NCBI GenBank assembly: GCA_047967505.1
Contig: CM106539.1
Length of the DNA stretch: 64,000 nucleotides
Direction: 5' to 3' (one strand)
DNA from: Dipteris shenzhenensis
Taxonomy: Eukaryota > Polypodiophyta > Polypodiopsida > Gleicheniales
Both the position numbers and the translations under genes were made by a program. The notes under the pieces were generated by a model. That model ran no database searches and was not told the origin of the DNA. It worked only from the letters and a program-made list of their open reading frames with translations. Below are positions 23,435-34,562 of this stretch, piece after piece (within the stretch, counting starts at the first letter, position 1; the number at the start of each line of letters is the position of its first letter).

Positions 23435-26400
23435 GTGAAGATCGAGAAGATCAATGCAGTCACACATGATAGTGACAATGACGTTCTCTTCATGTCTAGT
23501 TTATCTACAGAGTTGCTTACCACTTCAAATGATGCATATTCCCAAGATTGGATTTTGGATTCTGGTGCTTCATTCCATGTTACTCCCCATAGGGAATGGT
23601 TCTCCACTTATGACAATGGAAAGACAGGTTGTGTGCATCTTGGAAATGACTATGCATGTGACATAGTGGGAGTAGGTGACATAAAGTTTTCTTTTGCAAA
23701 TGGGTCTGCATTTGTTTTGAAACATGTGAGACATGTGCCTAAGCTGACCAAGAGTCTTATTTCAGTGGGTCAGCTAGATGATGCTGGTTTTCACACTACT
23801 TTTGGCTTTCAGAGTTGGAAAATTCAGAAGGGCTCTATGCTTTTGGGCAGGGGTGCCAAGTGTGGGACTTTGTATCCCTTGCATGTATCAGGGGTATTTG
23901 ATCATGTTGTTGCAATAATCGAGCAACCAAGCACTTCTTTGTGGCATTGCAGGTTGGGGCACATGAGCTAGAATGGAATGAAACTCTTATGCCGTTTGGG
24001 TTATGTACCGCATTTGAGTTTCTCTGATTTTGAATTTTGTGAGCACTCTCTATGGGAAGCAGACTAAATCAGCCCATAAAAGAAGGGGAAAGAAAGAGTT
24101 TGAAAAGCTTGATTTGGTGCATTCAGACATATGTGGTCCCATGCCTACATGGTCATTAGGCGGGGCTGAATACTATGTGACATTCATTGATGATGCAACT
24201 AGGAAAGTGTGGGCTTATGCTATAGCTCGGAAGAGTGATGTGTTCCAGGTATTTCAGAAATGGCTGGCCTTGGTTGAGAATCAGTCAGGTAGAATGCTTG
24301 AATGCCTATGGACTGACAATGGTGGAGAGTATCTCTCTCATGACTTTCAGCATTTCTGTGATACACGTGGGATTAAGAGGGAGCTCACATCCCCTCGTAC
24401 TCCAGAGCAAAATCTAGTTGCAGAAAAGATGAACCGTACCATTCAAGAAAGGTTGCAATGCATGCTTTCCAATGCAAGTCTTTCTGGTGGTTTTTGGGCT
24501 GAGGCAATGAAGACTGCAGTGCATGTGATCAATAGATCACCTAGTAAGAGTATGGGTGGTGGTATTCCTGAAGAGGCATGGAGTGGCAAGAAGCCCTCTT
24601 ACTCTCATTTGCGTATATTTGGGTGTGAGGCATATGCACATGTGCCAAAAGAGCTTTGAAAGAAGCTAGATCCTAAGTCTAGGAAATGCATCTTTCTGGG
24701 TTATGGTGAAAGTGGAGAGATGGGCTATCGTCTCTGGGATCCAGAAGCAAAGAAGATCATACACAGCCATGATGTAGCCTTCAATGAGAAGAAGATGCAT
24801 AAGGCACCCATGACGGATGTGGAAATGAGGAGAATCACTTTCCAGGATGTGAATCCACCTGCATATGTTGATAGACAACAAGCTGTCCATGCACCAAATG
24901 TGCAAGAAATGGTACCACCAAGTACTCCCATGGGTATACAATCAAGGGTAGATGATGGATCATCTATTGGTGGAAATGATGAGCCAAATGTGGCTGATAT
25001 GTAGGTGGGACAGCAAGCTGAAATGCCCTTGAGAAGATCTTCTAGAGTGTCTAGACCGCCTGATAAGTTTGTTCCAGGGGTAGACTATGTGATGCTTACT
25101 GATTGCGAGGAGCCTTCTTGCTACAAAGAGGCTATCATGCACGAGGATCAATGCAAGTGGGAGTATCCTATGCAATTAGAGATGAGTTCACTTATGAAGA
25201 ATAAGACTTGGGACTTGGTTTCTTTGCCACATGGAAAGAAGGCATTGCCATGTAAATGGGTCTACAAAATGAAGGTCACAGGTGATGATGTGCCTAGGTA
25301 CAAGGCCCGTTTGGTCGCTAAAGGATTCAAGCAAGAGAAGGGTGTGGACTTTGATGAGATATTCTCTCCGGTTGTGAAGATGACCACACTTAGATGCATG
25401 CTTGGACTAGTGGCAGCAAAGGATATGGAGCTTATGCAGATGGATGTCAAGACAACTTTCTTGCATGGGGATTTGCATGAGGAAATTTACATGGTGCAGC
25501 CGGAAGGCTTTGAAGAAAAGGGCAAAGAGCATTTAGTTTGCAAGCTAAAGAAGAGTCTCTATGGTCTTAAGCAAGCACCTAGAGAATGGTATCAAAAGTT
25601 TGATGCTTTCATTCGGTCCCAGGGTTTTAGAAGGAGTGAAATTGATCACTGCCTCTACACTAAAAGGGCTAAGGATAATAGCCTGATAATCTTGGCACTA
25701 TATGTGGATGATATGCTATTGGCTAGCAAGAATACTTATGAGCTGGATGCATTAAAGGCCAAGTTGCATGAGGCCTTTGATATGAAGGATTTGGGATTTG
25801 CAGGTCATATTCTTGGTATGCGCATCACGCGTGATCAGAGTAGGAAACTCCTTTGGCTTTCACAAAAAGAGTATGTTACAAAAGTATTGCAGCGTTTCAA
25901 TATGGAGGGGGGGAAGACAGTGAGTACTCCATTACCTCCATATGTGAAACTGAGCCATACAGATAGTCCCAAATCAGATGAGGAGAGGGCCATGATGGCC
26001 AAGGTTCCTTATGCATCAGCAGTTGGGAGTCTTATGTATGCTATGATAGCTACTAGACCAAACATTGCATTTGCAGTGGGAGTTGTTAGCCGGTATATGG
26101 CTAATCCAGGAAAGAGGCATTAGGAGGCAGTTAAGTGCATCATGAGGTGCATGAAGGGTACCAAGGAGATGTGCATCTGCTTTGGTAAAGGAGACATGCG
26201 TGTACTTGGGTACACAGATTCAGACTATGCAGGGCATGTGGATAGTAGGAGATCCACTTCTTGTTATGTGTTCACCTTTGCAGGTGGTGTAGTGTCGAGG
26301 ATGTCTCGCACACAGAAGTGCGTTGCTTTGTCTACCACAGAGGCTGAGTATGTTGCAGCCACAGAGGGTTGCAAGGAGGCTATATGGCTTGATCGGCTAG

Positions 26401-26660
26401 TGGGAGATTTGGGGATTCATACAGGTGTACCGACATTGCATAGTGATTCCATGAGTGCTATTCAGCTAGCACGGGATCCGGTCTTTCATGCAAAGACCAA
26501 ACACATTGAGGTCACGTACCATTTCATCAGGGAGGTACTTGTAGACAAGCGCATAGAGCTTGTCAAGGTTCATACAGATGATAACCCTGCAGATATGCTG
26601 ACGAAGAGTCTACCTAGTCAGCGGTTTGAGTATTATCGTGTATTGATGGGCATTGGATAG
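23435..26660 (+). pseudogene. Protease-integrase-RT-RNase H polyprotein of element 2
   Basis: Protease motif WILDSGASFHVTPHR (about 23552), integrase HHCC start LWHCRLGHMS (23940), integrase acidic residues in LVHSDICG (24115), WTDNGGEY (24310) and VAEKMNRT (24418), RT with CKWVYKMKV (25252), MDVKTTFLHGD (25441), [19 protein letters not shown] (25549), active site LYVDDML (25700), and RNase H with ALSTTEAEY (26325) and HSDSMSA (26439). It ends MGIG and TAG at 26660. The 372-codon RT frame and the 209-codon integrase frame have all catalytic residues. Frameshifts occur near 23370 and 24000, and single stops at 24657, 25002 and 26121. A corrected parent would have been autonomous. Confidence 0.92.
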
Positions 26661-26700
26661 TATGCTCACTGGTTGTTCTCCCTTAAAGGCACATTGTCCT

Positions 26701-26713
26701 TTAAGTGGGAGGT
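26701..26713 (+). promoter_or_regulatory. Polypurine tract of element 2
   Basis: TTTAAGTGGGAGGT next to the 3' LTR, preceded by a CTTAAAGGCACATTG block; element 3 has almost the same sequence at the same place. Confidence 0.8.
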
Positions 26714-26825
26714 TGTGGGGGTTAAAGGTCACTGTGCCTTTACCCCGGTTATGTACAATACTCAAACACATATATAAATGAATGAAAAAGAAGATTAGGG
26801 TGGTTCTGCACCCACCAAAACTTGT

Positions 26826-26886
<61 letters not shown>

Positions 26887-26920
26887 TCTTCCGTTCTTGC
26901 TTCCGTTGAGAGCACTCTCA
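26714..26920 (+). repeat. 3' LTR of copia element 2 with expanded CT microsatellite
   Basis: 207 bp. It matches the 5' LTR except for a few substitutions and a pure CT run at about 26828-26884 in place of the shorter interrupted tract, which explains the 30-bp length difference. TATATAA at 26771-26777. Confidence 0.93.
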
Positions 26921-26925
26921 CTTGC

Positions 26926-27978
26926 TACTATTTTTGTTAATGTTGTCTACCCAATCTAGCATATCCTTGATGTGCTGAGATTCCATCCAACTACTAGTGA
27001 TGCCTACTGCTAGATTAACCACCAGAGCACTAGATGACATTAGGCACAATTAAGCCAAACTTGAAAGAGCCAAGAATGGTCCTGTTGCCCAATGGGTTAA
27101 GGCATCTGGTGTTCGAAATTGAGGGTGAGCTTGCTAGCCAAAATTCACCAAATGTTGGCACAACTCTTCTGGTAACCGATGTGGTGGAAAGCAATGGGAA
27201 CAAATAAGAAACTCGATAGAATGCTAGAAGGTAACAAAAAATGTGCTCTAGATGAGACCTCCAGGTCATGCATGAGGATCATGATTTAAGAGCTCTTAGA
27301 CTAGCTACCCAAAAGCAAGTTCGACACTAGCAAAGCTCACCAAGACCTCCATTGATTCTCATAAATGAGAGATATGTAGCTCATCTTTCAAGAGTGAATG
27401 AAAATTTTGATTGACGTAAAGACAAGAAGACTATTTGACACAGTAGGATCTAGCTAAAAATCAAGTCTAGTGGATTAACAGTGGTGGATATGTCATTGCT
27501 TAACAGTTTGCTTGTCATCTTCAAAGGAAAAGATTTGTGAATCCTATTGTTTGCCACAAGACTTTTAACACCCTCATGGTATTAGAGCTGAATGCTCTAG
27601 ATTCCCCTGATCACCTCCAACATTCAAAAATGATAAGAGGAGGCCACAGGTTGATACACCAAAATAGAAAAGAAGAGACAAGCAAGTTGAATGATATTCA
27701 AAAGGCCTGCCCAAAATAAATAGATAGTGCAATGAAGGAGAGGTATGAAGGGAATGGGGAATTCGATCTTATTTTGTTTGGAATTGGGGAGGTTTGTGCT
27801 TTGGTTGGCGATGTCTTTTTATTGTTCATTTGAGCTATATTGTCCAATGTCAAGTAGCAAATGATCAGAGCATAATGTAGAGTATTTGACCTGAAACATA
27901 CAAGAGTCTCAGAACATCCTTGCATTAGATGAAGTTTAAACTTACAATACACAAGGTAGCCTCAAATTCTAATGTCAA
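26926..27978. other. Unassigned DNA downstream of element 2
   Basis: Continuation of the sequence that both copia elements 1 and 2 invaded. No protein family was recognised. A tRNA-like promoter pair lies near 27084-27120 (see separate entry). Confidence 0.4.
27084..27120 (+). repeat. Possible tRNA-derived SINE head (weak)
   Basis: TTGCCCAATGGGTTAAGGC resembles a pol III box A and GGTGTTCGAAATT resembles box B, close together as in plant tRNA-derived SINEs. The second base of box A and the last base of box B deviate and the spacing is short, so it is not a tRNA gene. No SINE tail or target duplication was found. Confidence 0.2.
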
Positions 27979-28779
27979 ATTTTTTTACTTTTCTTTTCAT
28001 GAACAAGCCAGCTTTCATTAAAGTGGGGGGGTTAGGCCTAAGAAAATCCCAATTACAAAATGGAAAAAAAATCCCCTATGTCTACGCCTAAAGCCAGATG
28101 AAAACTCCTTGCAGAGATCAACTCGCACTAGCAAAGTATCAGCTAGCTCAACCAACTGCTGACCAACTAGCTCATCAAGTTTTCCCACCATAGAGGACAA
28201 GTCCACAAGCATGGATTTTACCATTCGGATCATCATTGTTTCCACATACCCCACCTTTTTCTCCTCCCTGAAGGTGACCTAAATCCTCACATACCAAATG
28301 GACAAACACACGACTCCCCTTAGTTATAGCCAATAGGCTAATAGCGATGAAGGAAGCCCAGCAACATCCCCCAGGATTAGCAATCGCCAATTCGCTCCTA
28401 TGTAGAACTTGGGCATTAAGCCCACCATCCATACAGCTCTTTCTATTCTAGACCAAAGACATCTATATGCCTACAAATAGCATCAGATTAAATGCTAAAC
28501 ATACTCAATCAACCTTCCGCACAAGGAGCACAATAACTTGCATACATTTAGCCAACTTTTCCTGAACTAGAAACCACGGATACATCAGTTTCCAAAGAAC
28601 GAAGTGGATCTTCCCAATCTTGCACCCTTGCCACACTTCTTTCCATCTCTTCCTCCACCAACCAACTAAGCTCTGCAGCTCCCATTTTTTATTTAACTCC
28701 CTTTCTAGAGGCCATTCCTCCACATGGCATTCATAAATTCCCTTGACTGTTACCTCCCTTAGCTGGCTCCCCACATACT
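27979..28779 (-). pseudogene. LINE retrotransposon 3' part (zf-RVT region), minus strand
   Basis: Minus-strand frame from 28774 to 28505 contains GKIHFVLWKLMYPWFLVQEK followed by LAKCMQ, the pattern of the zf-RVT domain that follows RT in plant LINEs (KIxxFLWxxxxxxLxxxExLxKR). The cysteines of its zinc motif are lost. Downstream minus-strand frames (28432-28175 and 28254-28018) are compatible with the post-zf region. The T-rich start at 27979-27998 fits a poly-A tail on the minus strand. The matching upstream RT part appears at 38100-38840, so this LINE seems split by the 28780-38100 insertions. Confidence 0.5.
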
Positions 28780-29061
28780 TGTCATGATATGATTATTTGT
28801 ATTAGATCCTAGTGGATCATTCTAGGGAATATGGCAATCACCCTATGATTGTAACATTGTAAATTGGCCAATTGAATATAATAAAATATGCACGTATGCA
28901 TTAGGTCCTAGGATGGTTAGGAAAGGGTAGCATTGTGCATGGGTATTGCATTAATCAATGGTAGGCATAAAGATTCATAGGCTAAGGGTAGAATAATGGG
29001 GTATGCCCAAGAAATGTGATCCTAAGAGGCATGAGGTTGCACCCTCTCATGTCATTCATGG

Positions 29062-29190
29062 TACTCTAGGTATAGGAAACCTATTCTTAATTTTCAACTT
29101 GTTAAGGGCCCTATAATCAATACACATCCTAAAGGTTCCATCCTTCTTTTTTACCAAAAGGACTGGAGCCCCAAAAGGTGAACTGAAATG
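29062..29190 (-). pseudogene. Inverted N-terminal RT segment of gypsy G1
   Basis: On the minus strand this reads [19 protein letters not shown] and then [20 protein letters not shown], the highly conserved start of Ty3/gypsy RT. The plus-strand RT resumes at about 29337 with [20 protein letters not shown], which in relatives comes directly after that block. The segment is therefore flipped within its own gene; about 145 bp of unassigned sequence separates the two pieces. Confidence 0.85.
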
Positions 29191-29336
29191 TAGGGATGCA
29201 CATGCGTGTAGATGATACGTCAATTGGGAAAGATTGGCCCTCCAAATGGGGTGGAAGGAGTGACCACGTGAGTGTATTTTTGCTAGACTCTCCTACATGC
29301 TCACCTCAAGCCACCATCCATATGCATGCAAATGCC

Positions 29337-30361
29337 GACTTGTTAGACTCCTTGAAAGGTGCCATGGTATTTAGCAAATTGGATTTAAAGTCGGGATATC
29401 ATCAAGTTACGATGAGGGAAGAAGATGTGCATAAGACTACCTTTAGGACACAAACAGGACATTATGAATTTGTAGTTATGTCCTTTGGGTTGACTAATGC
29501 ACCTACTACCTTTTGTAGGCTAATGAGAAGAGTTCTTCGACCATACATAGGCAAGTTTGTAGTTGTGTTCTTTGATGATATTTTAATTTATAGCCAAAAT
29601 GAAGAAGAACACAAGCAACATCTTGCACATGTGAAGGAATTGCTTCGTGAGAACCAACTCTTCCTGAATATAAAAAAGAGTGAGTTCTTTAAGAAGGAAA
29701 TAGATGTCATCAATGAACATGGAATTCACGTTGATCCAACCAAGGTGAAAGCTATAAAGGTATGGCTATCCCTATGAATGTACATGAACTAAGATATTTT
29801 CTTGGTTTATGTAGCTATTATAGGAGATTCATCTTGAATTTCTCTAAGATTGCATCACCACTTACTGATCTACTTAAGAAGCAATCAATGTATCACTCGG
29901 GTGATAGACATTCAAGTGCCTTTGAGAATTTGAAGGTTGCTTTAATGACTAGCCATGTGTTAGTTTTGCCGGATTTTGATAAGCCTTTCTTTGTCATATG
30001 TACAGATGCTAGTGGTATATCCATTAGAGCCGTACTAATGCAAGAGGGACATCCCATAGCCTTTGAAAGTCAAAAACTTCAAAATACTGAATTAAAGTAT
30101 AGCACATATGAGAAGGAACTATTAGCCATAGTTCATGCTTTGAAGTTATGGAGACATTATCTTTACGGATCTGACTTTAAGGTTAAGACAAATCATCAAA
30201 GTATTAAACATTTATTTTCTCAACCAATAGTTTCACCTTGGCAAATCAAGTGGGCAAAATATCTACGAGGGTTTGGACAACCTAAGTTAGAATATCAACC
30301 TAGTAAGGAGAACATAGTTGCAGATGCACTAAGTCATCGACGCAGTGTAAAGTATATCTAG
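29337..30361 (+). pseudogene. RT and RNase H of gypsy G1
   Basis: RT from [20 protein letters not shown], with the [12 protein letters not shown] block (29478) and the active site [11 protein letters not shown] (29563). A frame change near 29765 leads into the connection block LRYFLGLCSYYRRFI and RNase H, whose catalytic residues appear in CTDASG (30000) and ELLAIVHALKLWRHYLYG (30117), ending NIVADALSHR. The RT signature is FFDD where YLDD or FVDD is common, a tolerated variant. Pseudogene because of the frame change and the missing 5' half. Confidence 0.9.
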
Positions 30362-31682
30362 AGAGAAGAATCTCTTAGTGTGTTGAAGGATGCCTACAAA
30401 GGTGATAAAGAATTTGGGAGTATCTATGATGCATTACTTCAAGGATAAGGTGATTCTTTAGAGGGATATGCAATCCATGATGGGTATCTTCTTAGAGGAC
30501 GTTTCATTTGTGTACCCTCTAATTTTAGATCCCTAGTTTTTGAAGAGATGCATCATTCTCCCTATTTTGAAGAGATGCATCATTATCCCTATTTTGGACA
30601 TAGAGGTATTAGAGGAACCATTGATAGAATTGAACGATATTTCTATTGGTTGGGATTGAGAAAGGATGTAGCTACTTTAGTCCATCGGTGCTTAACTTCT
30701 CAAAAAGTTAAGAGTGATCATGGTAAGACACCAGGATTACTTCAGCCATTACCCATACTTATTGAGATATGGGAGCATATTACCATGGACTTTATGTCAG
30801 GATTCCCAAAGACAAGGACACAAAATGAGCAAATCCTTACCATTATAGATAGACTTAGTAAACACGCCCATTTCATTCAAGAACATCACTGCCATAGAAA
30901 CCGCTAAGTTATTTATTAAAGAAATCTTTAGATTACATGGATTACCTAAATCCATTACATCAGATAATGATCCCAAGTTCCATAGCCAATTCTGGCAAGC
31001 TCTTTTTGAGAACTTAGGAACTAAATTGCAATTGTCCACTACATATCACCCATCGGCTGATGGACAAAGTGAAATAAATAACCAAGCTATTATCTAGCTG
31101 TTATGTAGTTATGTCCATGACAATCTTACCCTATCGGAATTATATTTACCTCTACTAGAGTTTGCATATAACAACTCTACCCATTCTGCTACCCGCAAGG
31201 CACCATTTGAGATCATTTATGGCCAAGTCCTTCCCACACCCATTGCACATTTAGGAGATAGGATTTTGGTAGCTGATCAATTTGCTGAAGATGTGCAGGA
31301 AGTACTTACACAGGTTAAATCACATATTTAGCGAGCTCAAGAAGTGTACAAGAAGGCTACAAATAAGAAGCGAAAGGATGTACATTATAAGAAGGGAGAT
31401 TGGGTTCTTTTAAAGATTGACAAAAGGCATATAAAGACAATCAGAGGAAATGCCAAGTTTGTAAAGCTAGCAGTAAAATACTATGGACCTTTCCAGGTTT
31501 CAAAGGTTATACATCCAGAGGGAACTCCAACATCATATAGGTTGACATTGCCTACTAGCTGGAGGATGAAGAATGGTTTCCATGTTAGCATCTTGAAGCC
31601 ATTTACAGGTGAACCACCAGTGAGGCCTATTGAAGAAGGAGAACCAAAACTTGAAGACAGTGTAGAATTACTTGTTCCATAA
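30362..31682 (+). pseudogene. Integrase of gypsy G1
   Basis: GHRGIRGTIDRIERYFYWLG (30597) is the zinc-binding start; the second cysteine of its C-x2-C is serine (RCLTSQ). Core acidic residues are in ITMDFMSGFPK (30780), then after a frame change SITSDNDPKFHS (30954) and a GQSEINNQ block. The C-terminal domain continues in another frame as KKGDWVLLK and KYYGPFQVSKVI to 31682. There is a direct repeat of gaagagatgcatcatt(c/a)tccctat at about 30543 and 30567 just before the zinc domain, and a TAG within 31080-31100. Not functional. Confidence 0.88.
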
Positions 31683-31843
31683 TGAATACTATTCCATGAG
31701 GTCAGGAGTACCAGGAATAGACAGAGATCTCGATATTTGGTAAAGTTTAAAGGATATCCTATGGAAGATGGTCAATGCTTCGATGAAGATCACTTGAAGG
31801 ATTACCCCGCACTTGTTGAAGATTATTTGAAGGCACACATATG
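31683..31843 (+). pseudogene. Chromodomain of gypsy G1
   Basis: After the integrase stop, a shifted frame reads RYLVKFKGYPMEDGQCFDED then HLKDYPALVEDYLKAHI. This is a CHD (chromodomain) as found at the C-terminus of chromoviral integrase, where it directs insertion to modified histones. The second aromatic cage residue (usually W in GQ-W) is cysteine here. Confidence 0.8.
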
Positions 31844-31873
31844 AGGACATCTGCTTCTCTAAGCAAGAGGGCA

Positions 31874-32126
31874 TGTCATGATATGATTATTTGTATTAGA
31901 TCCTAGTGGATCACTTTGGAGACACAAAACTAAAAGACTCTCTAATGACTTTATAGAGCAATTGCTCTAATAGACACTAAACAGATGAAGCCTTAAAGGC
32001 TTGGATAAAGAGACGAAATCCTTTGCTATCTTTGACTATATAGCCACCTCTGATCATCGCCATGCACATAGTTGGAACTAAGAACTGCCTAGAACTGTGC
32101 ATGTCTCCTGAAGGAAGTAGCTAGTC
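31874..32126 (+). repeat. 3' LTR of gypsy G1 (interrupted)
   Basis: Starts TGTCATGATATGATT after a purine-rich AAGCAAGAGGGCA tract. It continues past the copia element 3 insertion at 37948; its far end cannot be fixed because the 5' LTR is cut to 40 bp. Confidence 0.65.
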
Positions 32127-32131
32127 ATAAG

Positions 32132-32277
32132 TGTTGGGGTAAAGGGCAGTGTGCCCACCCACTTGTACAGTGCCCATGTATTCTCATATATATATATGAA
32201 AGAGGAATAAGCTGGAGTAGCTTTTGCTCCACCACTTTTGGTGTCTCCTATCCCGTTGTGTGCTCTCCTCTCCCACA
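32132..32277 (+). repeat. 5' LTR of copia element 3
   Basis: A very short LTR (146 bp), TGTTGGGGTAAAGGGCAG...CTCCCACA, with a CATATATATATATG TATA-like tract near 32183. Its start and overall layout resemble the element 2 LTR (TGTGGGGGT...). Confidence 0.93.
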
Positions 32278-32279
32278 AT

Positions 32280-32292
32280 TGGTATCAGAGCT
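32280..32292 (+). promoter_or_regulatory. Primer binding site (initiator Met tRNA), element 3
   Basis: TGGTATCAGAGCT, two bases after the LTR, the same spacing as in element 2. Confidence 0.9.
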
Positions 32293-34562
32293 AATGGGCG
32301 CAGTGATGAGGAGCTCTTGGCTGCAGGTTGTTGGAGTTGCTGTGCGTGGAGGATAAGATCCGCTCTGATATTCGAGGGATGCCATGAGAGGTCACTACTG
32401 ATATTTGGCCTACGAATCGCCATCGGTGGGTTTGGAGCAATGGACGTTGAGGCTGAGCGTCTGAGTAGAGGCTGTGGCGCTACTGAAGGGCTATGGAGAT
32501 GGCGCTCGTGAGAGAGTAGCTGAGAGATATGGCTTGGCTGCTCTTATGGTTGACTGTTTGCGGGGCTGCCAGTTTGCTCATCCGTGTGTGGTGGAGGCGC
32601 AGCTGCAGACTGGTTTGTCCCATTGAATAGAGGACTTGGCCGATGGAGGGTTGACTGTGTTGTGAGCTATGTCGAGTCAGCTTGCTTGCCGAGGCATGAA
32701 GAGTTGCTCACGTTGGAGGCAAACATGTGCTGAAGCTTTGCTTGAAGCTACTGTGGATGGTTAAGTGTCTAGGAGCAAGAGCTGTGGGCGTTGCAATGTT
32801 GATGATGGCTAGCTCTGTTGAGGATCACTCGTGGCAGTTCATTGCATGGAGGGCTGTAGGGATGCTCCATCCCGTGAGCAAAGGAAGAGCAGCCCAGTGA
32901 TAGCAACAACATCCACTTTGGAGAAGATGAGCTGTTGGAGAGCTTGTGGATTGCATGTTTGATGCAGTTGTATGCTTGGGAGATAGCCGGTGTTGCATTT
33001 GAGGTCTTGGAGCTGAGCATTGGCTGATTTTGGTCTTTTTGCGGGACATTTTGCAGAAGTACGCCTTATGGACATTGTGTGGGATATGTGCTTGTGCACT
33101 ATGCAGCTTCTTTTGGTTGCAGTTGAGCTTTGTTAGCTCGTGTTTTCCCGTGCATTTGGGTCCTTGTACGGACATACTCTGGTGCATCTTAGTCCTTGTG
33201 AACATTCCGTTACATTTAGTCAGTGGGTTGCATATCTTTTTTGCAGATACATCACTTTGGCAGTGGCAGTGACACATGCTTTGACAGTGGTACATGCCTG
33301 GTTGAGATGCATTGACAGTTTGTTGGATGCATGGTTATTTGCCTATGTTGGATACATACAGTGGTACGGTGATGTATTGAGATCCTGTCAGATTAGCATT
33401 GTTTGGAGCACATTTTGGGGCTGTTTTACCAGTGCTTTTGGGCTATTTTATTGCTGATCTGTGAGCATTCTCGGGGCTGATTTGGTTGGGCATTGTACTT
33501 GCCATTTTGCTGGTGTTGTAGTTGACATATGGGGTGATCTGCTGGATGTATTTTGACCATTTTTGGGGCTGTTTTTTGCCGGAGCAGATGAGTGCTGTAA
33601 AGGGCAGCAAACATTCAAGGAAGCTGCTGTTGCTGTTTTTATGACAAAACAGTCATTTTCAGGACTGAATATCTCTTTCCTGGTGCGGAATTGCACTTTG
33701 TGCCGAACTGGAAAGTTGTAGTTCACAAAACATACTACAACTTTGCTTTTGGAAGCAAGCTGATCCGGTATAAGCTGCATGAGTTACAGCCTCTGCAAAA
33801 CCACAAAAAGTTGCAGTCTGCTGTCTATTTGTAACCAATGTGCAGGAAGCTGTTTTTCAGGTGAGAATATCTGAGAATCCAGAAGGATTTGGCTCTTGAG
33901 GTCAACTGACAAGTTGTAGATCTTTCTACCAGCTACAACTTTGCTGTTTACAGCTTTGGCATCAGGTCTTTCAGTGAAAAGATATCGCTGTTCAAAAACA
34001 GGGACAGCGTGTTATTTTGCCCAAAGTGGCTGTGAGGTATTGTTGTAGGAATTTCTCTTGCACAACAGTGAATTGGGAACTCACAGTAAATTACAGAAAG
34101 TGATTGGGATCTCACTTCAGTCCAAGGGCATTATTGGCATTTTGGCAAGTCACTTTGGCACATTTGGCAGGTGGTGAATGCTTGATTTTGTTGCCAAACA
34201 ATTGCGCGCTTGAGGTGATGCATTGGTGATGCAGTAAATGCCATTTCAATGCATTATGGATTTGCATTGGTGGATGCCGCACTGATGTTTATGGATAGTT
34301 GAGCTGGGCTCCTATTGCCATTGGTTGAGCAGGCATTGCTCATTTGGTTCAGTGCATTTCTTACTTCAATTGCCAGGCATTGGAAGGTTACTGGGCTGCA
34401 TATATTCTTGTTTATGCCTCTTTATGGCTGAGTGCTTTTGAGCATTGGATCAGCCAATTTATTTGGAGACTTGATTGGTTTGGACAACACTATATTTTTT
34501 GGTCATTTGGGTTGCCTATTGCACTATACTGCTCTTTGGTTGTGACCTATTGTGCCACAGAT
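32293..34562 (+). other. Long untranslated leader of element 3
   Basis: 2.27 kb without a conserved frame, T/G-rich with many ttgcat, ggcatt and tgttgc words. Small frames on both strands are not family-like. It is longer than the element 2 leader (1.46 kb) and contains no recognisable host gene fragment. Confidence 0.55.

Larger units (their letters stand above)
20951..26925 (+). mobile_element. Ty1/copia LTR retrotransposon, element 2 (inactive)
   Basis: TSD CTTGC (20951-20955 and 26921-26925) bounds a 5' LTR (20956-21132), primer site, a leader of about 1.46 kb, gag, pol, polypurine tract and 3' LTR (26714-26920). It inserted only 53 bp downstream of element 1. Gag and pol are readable end to end but carry frameshifts and about seven nonsense codons (for example 22981, 24657, 25002, 26121). 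LTRs differ at only about five positions outside the CT tract, so the insertion is fairly recent. Confidence 0.93.
28780..32126 (+). mobile_element. Ty3/gypsy chromovirus G1, rearranged and lacking gag
   Basis: The 40 bases at 28780-28819 are identical to 31874-31913 and mark LTR starts (TGTCATGATATG...). Between them are part of RT in reverse orientation (about 29062-29190), the rest of RT, RNase H, integrase and a chromodomain on the plus strand. Gag, protease and the RT start are missing or rearranged. After 28819 the 5' copy has unrelated DNA to 29061. The 3' LTR is interrupted at 32127-32131 by copia element 3. Domain order RT - RNase H - integrase - chromodomain is that of Ty3/gypsy chromoviruses. 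Confidence 0.82.

Noticed and set aside
31683-31843. Independent host chromodomain gene
   Set aside because: It follows the gypsy integrase immediately and is followed by the 3' LTR, the normal position of a chromoviral chromodomain.
33030-33780. Multiple 80-156 codon frames on both strands in the element 3 leader
   Set aside because: They overlap each other on opposite strands, have cysteine/histidine-rich composition from tgc/gca words, and lie in a retrotransposon leader.
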